Shown: positions 44,846 through 56,140 of the stretch, in pieces
How the letters are laid out: every line of letters begins with the position of its first letter
Numbering within the stretch: position 1 is the stretch's first letter
Assembly: GCA_009746045.1 (NCBI GenBank)
Contig: RPFO01000418.1
Span: 270,501 to 334,500, forward strand
DNA: 64,000 nt
Origin: Mesostigma viride
Lineage: Eukaryota; Streptophyta; Mesostigmatophyceae; Mesostigmatales; Mesostigmataceae
Direction of reading: 5' to 3'
Notes under the pieces: generated by a model
Seen by the model: the letters and a program-made list of their open reading frames with translations, nothing else
Told to the model about the DNA's origin: nothing
The model's database searches: none
Made by a program: the position numbers and the translations under genes

Positions 44846-47800
44846 TTAGACAGCTTGCTGAGATGGGTCCATCAGAGACTGAAGAACCTTGTATTGCACT
44901 GCTGCCTTCTGCACTAGCTTGGTCAAAGCATCAGCAGGATTGTCAACCCCAGGGATATGCTCAATATTGGCCAAGGAGGACAATTCCTTAAGAAGGAGAT
45001 AATCCAAGTCCCTACTTCTGGCCACTATGGCATCTGCCTGTGCACAAACTGCACCATCCCCATGGAGTCTGTTTTGAGAAGAGTGGTGACCTGAAGTGGC
45101 CAAGGAGTGTTAGAAGTCATCTGATGAAGCAACTCCTTCAGATAAAGGCTTGTGTGAATGCCTTCACAAATAGCCCTGCATTCTGCCACATCACTGCTGA
45201 CAGCCACCCGTTTGTGCAGGCGACTAAACCAGCTCACCAAACTCCCCAGGCCTTCCTGTCTGAGCACAAAGAGCCCTGCAGCCCTGCCCCTGACCTTGGA
45301 GACCTGCCTGCTGTCCATTGAGCTATCCACATACAGCTCCATGCAAATGGGTTGTGATAAATCCACTGCAGACAACAGAATGCCGGATGAAGCCCTGACC
45401 TGATCAGCCACCTTGGCAGACCCTAGCTCCATCAGCATGTCATCAGGCAACCTGGCTATGACCATAAGGTCTGGCCTGGAAATGCCTGCCACCCAAGCAA
45501 CCATGCCCCTCACCATGGGACACAGTGCCTGTGTGATGACTGGAGGAAGCTTGCTAATGAGGGTCTCTTGATAATCATTGCCCCCACCAGCAGCATACGC
45601 CACTCCCCCCCTTCTTCACCAGTGTGGCCTCCATGCCCACAAACAGCAGAGGCTCATTCTCCACCTGCCATTGCTCCCTACCCAGAGGAAACTTGGACTT
45701 AATGATGGAGATCAGCTCCTTAAGCCACGACGTGGGAGCCAGCAGATGTAGGTCATCCCCGTGCAGCGAAGCATACACTGGTAGGCCTTCCCATTGCCCC
45801 AGAAACAGACAGGGGTCTACAGGAGAGACCTTCAAGTTGCAATGCTCCTTCAGGAAACGGTTGAGAGTCTCCCTCCAGATTATTGGACTTGACCTCAGGC
45901 CCTCCAGGCCCTTGAGGATTTTAAGGAACTCAGTGTGAATGTCCCTTTTCCATACAGCAGGCACCCTGACATAGAAAGGCGTCTTGCCCTCCCACTTTTC
46001 CTGTGCCACATCTGCATCCCCTCCAGAAATGCCCTCTTGAAGTCTACCACCACTGAGCCATAGTCCAAGCCCTTGTTGAGAAGGCCTAGAAATACACACA
46101 GCAGCAGCCTCCAAGTGTCATGCAGCATGCCAGGGGTATACAACTCCTCAGCAGTGCACTCACCAGTACCCTTGAACTCATTCAGCACTGGCCTGACATG
46201 TGGTACCTTGACCCCGTCCACCTCCTTCATCTTGATGACAAACTTGAGCTTGAGTAGACGTCGTGCAGGAGGCAGGTCATTGACAGGTTCCACGCATTTC
46301 TTGGAGATCCAGTCCTCCCCAGATTTAATCAGACCCAGTGTGACCTGGGGACACATAATGGGAGAGGACATGAGCTTCACCAGGCCTTGGTAGTTGATAG
46401 GGCTGTGTCCAGCAAGTGAGTGAGGACCAATGCCCAAACTGCTTGGATGACTAGCAGCTGGCAATATGAGGTCATCAACCAAGGGCTCCTGCCCCTGGCA
46501 CACTTGCACACGCTTAACCGTCCTGGTTACTGCACGTGATAGGTGAGTGGTCCTGAAATTAATCAGTGGGACCTGACCAGCCCCTTCCTTAGTCAGGAGA
46601 GAGGACGTGATCACTACCCCATCCTGGCATAGGAAATTCTGCCCCAGAAGAGCAGGTCCCTGATAGCCCTCCAAGACACAAAAAGCAGTGTCCTGTCCAA
46701 GGATAGGAATAGATACCTCACCCAGTACCTTCACGTGTACCCCGCCACTGAAGTCAGACACAAACTGATAGCTGGGTTCAGTCATGCTGTACCCTGCTGC
46801 AGCTCTGGTCCCAATGATGGAAACCTGAGAATTAGTGTCTACCTCTAAGGCAGTGTCCAGCCCCAGATTGCCATGCCACCTGAGCTTGGCTACCTTGGGC
46901 TGCTTCTTGGCTCTTTGCAGAGCCCCAATCAATCCAGCCAAACTTGTCCCCCTGGGCTTGGTTAGAGCCTTGGGCTTGACAGTTGACTCCCCAGCTGTTG
47001 ACCTTGCAGCCTGTTCAACAGGTACCTCTGCAACCTGGCCAGGGCTGACAGATTCCCCTGCAACAGATGTGGTCGTTGCATCAGTGATGTCACTTGGGAC
47101 CTGAAAATCCTGCAGATCCTGTGAGCCTTGTGCCTGACTGCCCTCATTCATCAGGTTAGGCTTGACATATGACCAACTCAGCCGGTGTACATGCTTTGGT
47201 TCGTCCTCCATGCTGACCAAGCATGCGTGGCTAGCTTCATCAACCTGGGTAACCACCCCAGGACTCCAGCTACCACGTTTGCCATAAAGGCTAGGTTCCT
47301 TCCAAGCTAGGACCTTCTGACCCACTTGTGGCTCCAGCATCTTCCAACCCCGGTCCTTCTCCCTCAGCTTGGCAAAGGTGACATGTGCAGCATGTTTCCA
47401 GCCCTCCAGCACATGTGGTGGGCACAGGCCATGATATAGACCCATTGGGCTGACAGCAACTCCATCATAGTAGAAGTTAACCCTGCTGTTCAGCTGCTGC
47501 TCCACGTTCCTCAGCCATGCACTCCTGACAAGTGCAGGTGCAGACAAGGGTACCCAGTCTTCAGAGATGATCAATTTCTTGACCTCCTGGATTGCCCTCT
47601 CTATAGCACCCTGCTGCCCATGAGCCTCCCTAGGTGTAACCAGCAACTCAGGAAGGGTGGGATCACCCTTGAGATGCTGAAACTGCATGTCCACCTGGAT
47701 CCTTGTGGTAGGAAACTTGGCTCTTACATTCTGCAGGGCAGCCAGCAAGTACCTGTTCTTCATAGAAGGTAAATGCTCTAGCACCTTGTACTTTGTGTAC

Positions 47801-48336
47801 CTGTCCACGCACACCAACAGTTGCATGCCCCTGATGTGTTGGATATCACACTGCAGATCACCAATGCTCTGAGGTAGAGCTTTGGCATGTGATTTCCTGG
47901 GCTTGTTGGAGGACAACTGGCACTTACACCGTGAGGCAGCTTGCTGACACGCCTTGAGAAGGGGTGCCCTGCCCATACGGAAGGCAAAGTTGTTTGACAG
48001 AGAAGTGGCATGCCCAAACATGTTGTGGATTCGGGCACCCAACTCCTGGTACACAGAGGAAGCAGTCCCTGGCACAGTCAGGACTGTGCTGTCAGGTTGT
48101 CCAGCATCACCATGCTGTCTTCCATCCTGTTCTGACTCAGAGCCTGAGTCACCCTGCTCATGCCCAACACCTGGACCGCCAGCAGGGACCACATGCATAC
48201 CACCAGAGGCCTTCACACCCCTCTGTGGTTGTACATTGGTTTCTCTCAAAATGAGAGGTCCACCCTCGTGCCCAGCACGAGGATGCATGGGGTCAGACAT
48301 TCTTACAGCTGCACCAGCTGTCAAGGACGTCTTCAT
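44846..48336 (-). pseudogene. Copia Pol: integrase, protease, RT, RNase H
   Basis: The first frame (48336-45895, ATG start) holds an integrase zinc region (IHNMFGHA, about residue 103), the DDE triad at D164, D216 and E246, and a C-terminal barrel (VGQKVLAWKE). It then has a retropepsin-like domain (VDTNSQVSIIG at 499-509, flap-like SGG, ALLGQNFL at 562-569) and the RT start (VDFKRAFLEG). Single-base shifts in G runs near 46025, 45605 and 45065 lead into the RT end with LHGDDLHLL in the YVDD position, RNase H (LYVDSSMDS, SSDVAECRA) and the tail IEHIPGVDNPADALTKL. Usual Ty1/copia order is protease-integrase-RT; here protease comes after integrase. Confidence 0.85.
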
Positions 48337-48476
48337 AGGAACCTGTACCTCTCCAGGTGACCTGGGGCCACCTGAACCTGGAGATCACCCTCTTGTTGCC
48401 CAGATATAAAATCTGCATTGGAGCACCTGGCCTCCCCTTGGGTGAATTAAGGTGTGTAGGGGTTGCCTCAGACAGT

Positions 48477-49583
48477 CACTGCTCCTTGTTGTCTTCTTGC
48501 TGACTGCCCTTTGAAGGCTGGCCTGCCTGGGACTTGTTCTTGTTGTTGTTTTTGTTGTTGTTATTCTTGTTGCTGCCCTGGCCCTGGGTCTTCTTGAAGC
48601 TGGGACACTCCTTCTTGATGTGCCCCCACCCCTTGCACAGGTAGCACTGGATCTTTGCCCTGGCCTCCTCCCCCGTTGTCAGGCGCGTTACCCTGCCTGG
48701 GCTTGCCACCCACCCTCCTGAACACCGACTTGGCATGTGATTGCCCGTCAGGGTCGGGTGAATGGTTGGCCTTCCGCTTGTTGTGGTTGCCCCCGCGTCC
48801 TCCTTGGCTTCTGTCAGCCTCAGGCGCCTTGGAGCCCCCCTGGGCACGCCCACCTGCGTGGGTAGCCTTCACAGCTGGCACTCCACCCTCAAACAGCTCC
48901 TCTGCTTCGAGTGCTTGTTTGATTATGACCTTGTAGGCCTTGAGGGTAGAATGTGGGGCACACATGACCTTTAAAGAGCCACGTGTAGCCTTGTCCAGCC
49001 CAGAAACCTTGAGCCAGTTTGTCAGGGCTATGTTGTCAGCAACATTGAAGCCATGAGCCCTGCCCTCCTCAACCATTTTACAATAGTTAAGGAAGTTCTG
49101 GATAAGGTCTCCTTTCACCTCCCACCCCTGGTATTTATCCTGCCAATGGATCCCCACTTTCTTCCGTTGATCCTCTAGCAGCTCCCTTAGTTCTGCCACG
49201 TAGAGTGCCCAGGCCTTGTTGGCCTTCTTGCACTCCCTAGTGAGGTCCTTTATCTGATCTGTACACTTGCCAAAAGTCTGGCTACCTATCCAGATCTGAT
49301 AATAGTTTGTACCACCGTACAAGCTTGGAAACCCCTCTAGCCCCTCCACAAACTCCTCAGCCTGCTTGGGCTTTGAGTCTGACGTGACAGGTTGCAGTTG
49401 ATTAACAATAAGCAGACCCTGGGTGGTGAGATCATATCCAGAGACAGCATGTGTATTATTATTAATAGGTACGTTGGTAATCTCGCCGGTAACCCCCACG
49501 TCATCTACGTGGGCGGTTCCACTACCTGCACCTCCATTATTACCACTGGCTGGAGCACCCTTGCTACGGCGCCCGTCCGCCAT
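48477..49583 (-). pseudogene. Copia Gag with zinc knuckle, one G-run frameshift
   Basis: It starts at the ATG at 49583 (MADGRRSKG). The capsid part has the UBN2-like helical pattern (YYQIWIGSQTFGKC..., WALYVAELRELLEDQRKK, NFLNYCKMVEEGRAHGFN, LEAEELFEGG). The frame shifts near 48675, in a run of five G. The next frame then holds the CX2CX4HX4C knuckle (CYLCKGWGHIKKEC) and a basic N/K/Q-rich tail ending at 48477. One base corrected in the G run would restore a single protein, so the break may be a sequencing error. Confidence 0.8.
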
Positions 49584-49779
49584 GATGTACAACAAGCTGC
49601 CTTAGCAAACACCTGAGTAAAGCAGCAAAAGAAAGTATGTACAACTGTCGACTAATGCCGCTTGCACCGGTGTCGCCGCCGCCCCCGCGAAACGCCGCTG
49701 AAAAGTCGACTAAACGCCGACGAGCACTGGAAGAATGGCCGACTTATTCAGTAGTCGAGGCCGCGAAAATCACAGTACT

Positions 49780-50564
49780 CATTACAATTCGTTCAAGTGG
49801 CCCGCCGGAGCGGCTGTACAATTTTTCCCAGTGAGCGCGCTGCCAAGTGTACTTGTGGGCAAATTTTTAGGTGCCCCGTCACTTCGAGGTACTAAAAATT
49901 AGGCTACGGTACGAATTCAGCGAATTTCAGCGAATTTTCAGTCGAACCAAAGGAAGTGACGCCAACTACCAAAAAGTTTCCGTTACGAATTTTCAGCCCA
50001 ACACTCGCGCAAAATGAAGTGACGGCAACTACCAAAAAGTTTCCGTTACGAATTTTCACTCCCACACGTTTGCACAAGAGGAAGTGACGGCAACTACCAA
50101 GCAGTTTCCGTTACGAATTTTCAGTCCCACACTTCGCGCAAATTTTAGTAGGGCTGCACGCAAGCTACCTTTCAAAATTTTGCGCTAGTATGGAACGCAT
50201 TTCATTCGTCTGGAGGAACGCTGCCCGCCAACTACCCCCGTTCAGAATGTTCCGCCGAAATTTACTTGAGATTTGGAAATCTGAACGTGCGCGCAAATTT
50301 TAGTAGGGCTGCACGCAAGCTACCTTTCAAAATTTTGCGCAAGTATGGAACGCAATTCATTCGTCCGGAGGAATGCTGCTCGTCAACTGCCCCCGTTCAG
50401 AAAGTTGCGCCGAACTTTACTTGAGATTTGGAAATCTGAACGTGCGGCTGGAGTTTCGCGGGGAAACCCAAGTTCCCTAGTAATTCACCAATGACGCGCT
50501 TCGAACACTTGTCCGCTAAAACCTAAGCAGCCGCTCCGGCTGGCCACTTAAACGAAACTTGATG
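49780..50564 (-). mobile_element. 785-bp MITE, copy 2 (inverted relative to copy 1)
   Basis: This is the reverse complement of 29297-30080 over its whole length, including the terminal inverted repeats and the internal triple repeat. It cuts the 3' end of ORF0 in the copia element, so it is younger than the copia insertion or moved with it. Confidence 0.85.
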
Positions 50565-51283
50565 TCATATGCGAACTCAGGATCCTCCATTTCCGGCGTG
50601 TGAGCCGGACCTGCACCGGTATGGATCAAAACCGGCGTATTCGCCGAGTTTTGCGTCGGATCGAAAATTGCGATACGCCGACGCGCGACGAGGCGCAGAG
50701 GATGAGTAAAAATGGAAAGAAGTTCCCAGCCCGCTGGGATCCACTCTCGCAAGGCTGCGAGAAATGCGACCAGGTTGATGAGGACCTGTCGCTCTCGAGT
50801 ACGAACGCCGCGTGTAAGCAGCGACAGCAATGCGAGGTCTTGAAACAAATTTGTAGTGACCACCGGCGCGCCCCCCGTGCGCGTCGAGGCCCAGTTTTGC
50901 AAGTTGCGCTGGTACCCGGTGAGCGAGGAAATTGCGTTGTCCACCTCCTCAATGGCGGTGGTGACTTCGTTCACCGAACGCAGGCCGCCTCGGACCTGAA
51001 CCGTAAAAGCCGAAAGAATATTTCGGATTTGGTCTAATGGCCCACGAATGGCCGGCACCAGCTGCGGCAGGCGGGGGTCCTCGGGAAAATCGCCGAGCAA
51101 TGGGAGTGCTGCTCGCTGACGACGATGTAATTCGTCGAGGGAAATCGTGACTTCGTCAAGCAAAGCTTGCCACGATGGAGCAGCCGGCGTTGGCTCACGC
51201 CGACGCGGAGTCGGTAACGGATCAGCCGGCGGAGCAGCTACCTCCTCATCCCGGGGAATGCGGAATTCTTCGGAATTTGGCAT
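50565..51283 (-). CDS. ORF0 of the copia element, upstream of Gag
   Basis: A frame of about 239 codons starts 25 bp inside the 5' LTR (MPNSEEFRIPRDEEV) and is cut at its 3' end by the MITE at 49780-50564. Past the MITE a short tail (EYCDFRGLDY) reaches a stop near 49747. It has a P/R-rich N-terminus, two long helical segments (LDEVTISLDELHRRQR; GGLRSVNEVTTAIEEVDNAI) and a hydrophobic stretch (INLVAFLAALREWIPAGWEL). I do not recognise the family. It is not the zinc-knuckle Gag, which begins downstream at 49583. It could be an extra capsid-like or accessory protein. Confidence 0.6.
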
Positions 51284-51307
51284 GTTCGTGAAAAGGCGAG
51301 TAATACG

Positions 51308-51921
51308 AGTTGTGAGAGAGTTGCCCTGAACTCCGCCATGGTTCTTGCAGGAATGTTGCCTTTATTAAGAATAAGGAACACAGACGTAAGTCACGTCACT
51401 TCCAAGACTGCACGCAGCACAGGCGACAGGGTCGCAGTGCCAAGAGAACGTGCACGCAAGAACTAGCGTCCCGGTGCTACCAAGTCACACATATAGGTTG
51501 CTAGGGACGCGTCCAAGTATTCAGCTGCACTGTCACAGCTGAACTGTCAATCAATTGATTACACAGACTCTGGCACGCCTTTGGCGCGCAGATCTATCAA
51601 TTGTCTATACGGCTAGTCCTGTGGACCTATCCGTACACTGCTCAGCATCAATTGTCCCATAGGTCCTGGTGCGCTACAGCGCGCCTACCTATCAATTGAC
51701 TATCAAGTCCTGTACAAGTCCTGTCAACGTCCTGCGGACTATCAAAGTGACACTTGTACATCCTGTGTCCGTACGCGCCCACAGTGGCGCGCCGGGTACT
51801 GTCGGCACAACCTAGGAAACGTCATAACTTTTACGTTCCTTAGCCAAATGAGGCGTTCAAGGTGCCGTTGGAAAGAGCGTAACAATCTCTATCCATCCAA
51901 CGTAAATCCTTTACGTTAACT
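51308..51921 (-). repeat. Copia 5' LTR
   Basis: This 614-bp partner is followed on the minus strand by ORF0 within 25 bp. I found no clear primer-binding site starting TGG next to it, so priming may use an internal tRNA fragment or an unusual site. Confidence 0.95.
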
Positions 51922-52675
51922 ACTACATCCGCCACAAGACCAACCCCGAGAAGCCCCAAGTGTACTGGCGGGGCGGGGACCTCTATGTCAACAAGAAACA
52001 GTCTGTGGAAGGCCCCCCGGGCTTCCCCGGGATAGAGCACTCCAGCTAGTTGTCTAGATGGGGGCAATCGATTATGGGATAGCTTAGGCATTACAGCACT
52101 TGAAACGATATTAGCGCACAGCGTTATAGTCCCTTCAATTAGCTCTGGCACCTTGTGGCCATCAGCTTGCGCCTTAATTAGCCGACGTCTTGAGCCCACC
52201 TCACATTTGTAGCATAAGCTATGCGTCAGCCTACCTATGGTATTGCACTGGTTGTATTGCACCCACAGTGTTGCGCCCCGGCACCATGCCGTGGAGAGAG
52301 CGCGCTGTGGCCTGCCCACCTGCGGCAGTGAGAGAAGCTAGGGCGCCCTCCCTCCTTCTCGCTGTGTATATAGGGTTGAAGGTTCCTTTACTCTGTATTG
52401 GCACCCACGTGACGCAGTCACGTGCTTATTAATTAATTAATTAGTCAAGGTCAAGTTATGTGATTTTGTCCGCTGGGACGTTCTATGGGCCGTCATTGCT
52501 CGCGCTCTCGTACCCATCCCCCTGATTGCTGTCATCCACCAGCTGTATGAGGGGTCGACCACCTCGGTGGGTACTCAACACGGCATTACCCTGCTGTGTC
52601 CACAGCAGACAGGCGCCTGGCAAGGCTGCGTCCTGTCACCGTACCTGTGTCATTATTTTAGTGGACTATGTTATG

Positions 52676-53908
52676 ACTAGGGTGACCCGCTGGCTTCGCC
52701 CAGCCAAAAAAAGTGACTTTGTGGCGGTAGAGAGACCATGGAGGGACTGCCCGCTGCCCGCTGCCTTCTGATTGGTTGGAATTCCTTCCGCTCGCTTCGC
52801 TCGCTTGGCGCTTCGATCGGGCGTATTGGCGGTCAGTAGGTCCGCTTCTGTCGTATTGGCGGCCAGCCTTTCCTCCCCTCTTTGTATTGGTCGGGAAGTC
52901 GCGATGCCCTGAAACTTAAGTGTCGGATGACTACTCATTGCGAAATTAGTGAATAGGACTAGTGGCACCCGCTGGCTTCGCCCAGCCAAAAAAAGCACTT
53001 TGGGGCAGTTCAGGGCCTGCCCGCTGCCCGCTCACTGCGTAGTACGGGATGACTAGCTTACTACATCGCAGTAGTTACTGAAGTACTTGCGTTGTAGTGT
53101 GTTGCCCTTTGCCCGCTGGCCGCTACTCCCGCTTCCTTGGGTCTGCCCGCTGCTCGCTGCCCGCTGCCCGCTGCCCGCTGCCCGCTGCCCGCTGCCCGCT
53201 GCCCGCTGCCCGCTGCCCGCTGCCCGCTGCCCGCTGCCCGCTGGAATAATACGGTGCTCGCTTCGCTGGCGGATTGGTGCGCAGTACGCTGCCCGCTGCC
53301 CGCTGGAATATGTAGTACGGTGCTCGCTTCGCTGGCGGATTGGTGCGCAGTCCGCTTCCCGCTGCCCGCTGGAATAGTACGGTGCTCGCTTCGCTCGCGG
53401 ATTGGTGCGGAGTACGCTGCCCGCTGCCCGCTGGAATAGTACGGTGCTCGCTTCGCTCGCGGATTGGTGCGCAGTCCGCTTCCCGCTGCCCGCTGGAATA
53501 GTACGGTGCTCGCTTCGCTCGCGGATTGGTGCGGAGTACGCTGCCCGCTGCCCGCTGGAATAGTACGGTGCTCGCTTCGCTCGCGGATTGGTGCGCAGTA
53601 CGCTTCCCGCTGCCCGCTGGAATAGTACGGTGCTCGCTTCGCTCGCGGATTGGTGCGCAGTACGGTGCTCGCTCGCTTCGCTCGCTCGCGGTAGGGTGCT
53701 CGCTCGCTTCGCTCGCTCGCCGCGCGCAGCGCACAGCTCGCTGCGCTCGCCGTGCGCTGCGCGCAGGCCGCTTTCAGCGGCCGCTCGCTCGCTTCGCTCG
53801 CTCGCTGGGATTGGTGGTTAGTGATTCCGGTTGTTTTGGATTGGCGGGGAAGTCGCGATGCCCTGGATAGTGCGGGATTACCTTACATTGCCAAATTAGT
53901 ATATAGGA
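52676..53908. mobile_element. Satellite-rich insertion in the LINE C RT
   Basis: It splits the LINE C RT between GGACTATGTTATG and CGTCAGG, with TATG possibly duplicated (52672-52675 and 53909-53912). It is made of two related units: 52676-52962 and 52963-53908. Both begin ACTAG...ACCCGCTGGCTTCGCCCAGC and end near AAATTAGTxxATAGGA. The second unit has swollen with a 7-bp array (GCTGCCC)n at 53145-53243 and about six 62-bp units at 53244-53650. No ORF of its own is supported. Confidence 0.6.
53145..53650. repeat. 7-bp array followed by 62-bp minisatellite
   Basis: About fourteen GCTGCCC heptamers run into units of GCTGGAATAGTACGGTGCTC, GCTTCGCTCGCGGATTGGTG, CGCAGTACGCTTCCC. The 62-bp unit ends with the same GCTGCCC heptamer, so the two arrays probably grew from one another. 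Confidence 0.85.
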
Positions 53909-54783
53909 TATGCGTCAGGCACGTGCCTGCTTTGCTAGCATCGCTGGCCGCGAACGTGGCCTAGCATAATTAAGAATGAGCCTGGGGAGGTGGGACCGAC
54001 CAATACACAGAATTTACTCGCTGAACTCATTTATGCCGACGACATCATGCTCATTGAGCAGCCGGCGTCTGCCCAGCTCTGGCTGGACTGCCTGGCACAC
54101 GAGGCCCGTGCTGTCAGTCTAGAAATTGGCCCCAAAATGGAGGCCATGGCCCTCGGCCTGGCGGGACCCCTGCCCCAGCTCCGCCTCGTAGACGACACCA
54201 CAGTACCCTACCCTGCTTCAGGCCGCTTCAAGCTGCTCATAATAAACTTAGTTGTCCCGTGTTTTTTAAATTAGAACGCGATATATCGCGTTGTAAGCTT
54301 TTTTTAGAACGCGTATAGCACCTAAGGAATTTTTTTTTTCATGGTCATGTATATACTTTCCTTAAAGCCCATAAAGCAAAGAATTTTTTGAGCTACTCAG
54401 ACCTACAAAATGCTAATTCATTAGAGAGATACACTGGTTTGAATACAGGGGGGTCTGACCATGACCGCGATTTCTTGACCCTAGGTCACAAGTCATGTGC
54501 TTATTCACAAATGGTTCATGAAAAAAATCTGGCTTCTTGCACGAGCTATGGGCAACATATGCAGGCTCTGTGAAACAAAACTCAGGCCCATTGGGCCACT
54601 GGAGCTATTTTTCATTAGCATCACAATTACAACGCAGTACAACGCAGTGGGAAACATGAGAGCCCTTCACAACATGACGCAACGACCCGAGCCCCATAAA
54701 CGGGGCCAGAGTGAGCTTGGATGGTCAAAACGTTGAAAATAGGTGTTGTATAAGTTATACAGCATCAAACATGCATCAAACAT

Positions 54784-56051
54784 GCATCCTGATCTTCGTC
54801 GACTTCATCAAGGCTTTTGATTCTGTCCTCTGGGACGCTCTATGGGCTGTACTTGCTCGCGCTCGCGTCCCCACTCCCCTGATTACCGTCATCCGCACGC
54901 TGTATGAGGGGTCGACCACTTCGGTGCGCACTCAACACGGCATTACCCCGCCCTGCCCACTGCAGACCGGCGTCTGGCAGGGTTGCGTCCTGTCGCCGTA
55001 CCTGTTTATTATTGTAGTGGATTATGTTATGCGCCAGGCACGTGCTCGCTTTGCTAGCATTGCAGGCCGTTCCCCTGGCCTAGCGATCACGAACGAGCTT
55101 GGGGAAGGGGGGCCGACTAACAAGCAGAATTTACTAGCTGACCTCATTTATGCCGACGACATCACGCTCATCGAGAAGCCGGAGTCTGCCCAACTTTGGC
55201 TGGACTGCCTGGCGCTCGAGGCTCGGGCGGTTGGTCTAGAAATCAGCCCCAAAACGGAGGCCCTGGCCCTCGGCATGGCAGGGCCCCCACCCACACTCCG
55301 CCTCTTAGACGATGCCGAGGTCAACTACCCTACTTCAGGCCGCTTCAAGCTGCTCGGCAGTTGGCTTCCCGACTGCGAGGACGACATGACGACACGGATC
55401 GGCATGGCGTGGGCGCACCTCCATGACCACCGCCGCTGGTGGAGCAACCCCACCCTACCCCGGATCGTCAAGCGTGACCTCTTCAAGGTCATCATTCTGA
55501 CGATCCTGACCTACGGCGCCGAGACGTGGACACTGATGCAGGAGCTGGAGCAACGACTCGACGGCGCCGTCACCAAGATGCTGCGCAAGGCCCTTAACAT
55601 CCCCTTTGGTTTGCACATTAGTAATGAGGATTTGTACGCTGATTTGCCCTATGTTTCCCACATTATTAGGCACAGGCGCCTGGGCCTAGCCGGGCACCTG
55701 GCCCGCACAGATCAGGTAGATACATCAGATAGACTAGCTGGCACCAAGCCGGCCCAGCCTGGGCGATATGTCCTAACCTGGCGTGCCCCCGGCCGCGCGC
55801 GGCAGGGCCGCCACCCGTGGACATTTCGTGATAGACTCGGCATGGACATGTGCTACACTAGACGTGACGGGCTCACCCCCGGGCACCCTCCTGGTTTGTC
55901 TGTAATATGGAGGCAGATGGTGCGCAAGGATAGATGGCAAGTAGTGATGAAGGAGACCACCCCCAAGCCTGTGGGGGCTCCGCGTGTGACCAAGTATGGC
56001 ATTCATAGCGATTCGGGCCGCGGTGCCCACACCCCTGTAACTAGGACCTAG
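54784..56051 (+). CDS. LINE B ORF2, C-terminal two thirds (truncated)
   Basis: The frame is open from the insertion edge to the stop at 56051. It holds LIFVDFIKAFDSVLWDALW (first catalytic Asp), TGVWQGCVLSPYLFIIVVDY, the active site LIYADDITLI, the post-RT motif TYGAETWTL, a GHLARTDQVD segment and a basic C-terminus. The endonuclease is missing through 5' truncation, so it cannot move by itself. It shows what the intact C-terminal half of LINE A and LINE C looked like. Confidence 0.85.
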
Positions 56052-56140
56052 ATAGCTTATACCATCCATTCCATCCCATGTTCCGCTCCCACTGAGGGCT
56101 TATGCTCACGTGACGCAGTCACGTGTCTATTAATTAATTA
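54784..56140 (+). mobile_element. LINE B, 5'-truncated, recent insertion
   Basis: It is flanked by a perfect 13-bp target-site duplication ATGCATCAAACAT (54771-54783 and 56141-56153). The 3' end has a CACGTGAC/GTCACGTG stem-loop (56107-56125) and a short ATTA tail. The insertion starts within the RT coding sequence. The exact duplication and the undamaged frame mark it as young. Confidence 0.9.

Larger units (their letters stand above)
34527..51921 (-). mobile_element. Ty1/copia LTR retrotransposon, complete, with nested insertions
   Basis: LTRs lie at 34527-35140 and 51308-51921 (both 614 bp; I saw two substitutions). The LTRs begin AGTT and end AACT, and the 5-bp target-site duplication ACTAC lies at 34522-34526 and 51922-51926. 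A purine-rich tract abuts the LTR at 35141-35163 on the minus strand, giving the direction: 5' LTR on the right, 3' LTR on the left. Without the nested TIR element (35654-44407) and MITE (49780-50564) it is about 7.8 kb. Minus-strand order is ORF0, Gag, Pol (integrase, protease, RT, RNase H). No other LTR pair surrounds the Gag-Pol, so I assign it to these LTRs. Confidence 0.85.
33057..52444 (+). mobile_element. ORF1-only LINE, copy 2, split by a 17.4-kb insertion
   Basis: It is flanked by TCAAGGTTAAGTT (33044-33056) and TCAAGGTCAAGTT (52445-52457), a 13-bp target-site duplication with one change. Its own sequence is 33057-34526 plus 51922-52444, about 2.0 kb: 5' UTR, ORF1, 3' UTR, a CACGTGAC/GTCACGTG stem-loop (52406-52424) and an ATTA tail. 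The 5' UTR matches copy 1. The 3' end matches LINE B rather than LINE A. Confidence 0.8.

Noticed and set aside
34527-51921. Two separate elements: an LTR element without pol and an inserted copia
   Set aside because: No second LTR pair surrounds the copia Gag-Pol, strand and purine tract agree, and the length without insertions (about 7.8 kb) suits one copia element.
53123-53734. 203-codon Ala/Ser/Glu-rich frame
   Set aside because: It translates the 62-bp and 7-bp satellites.
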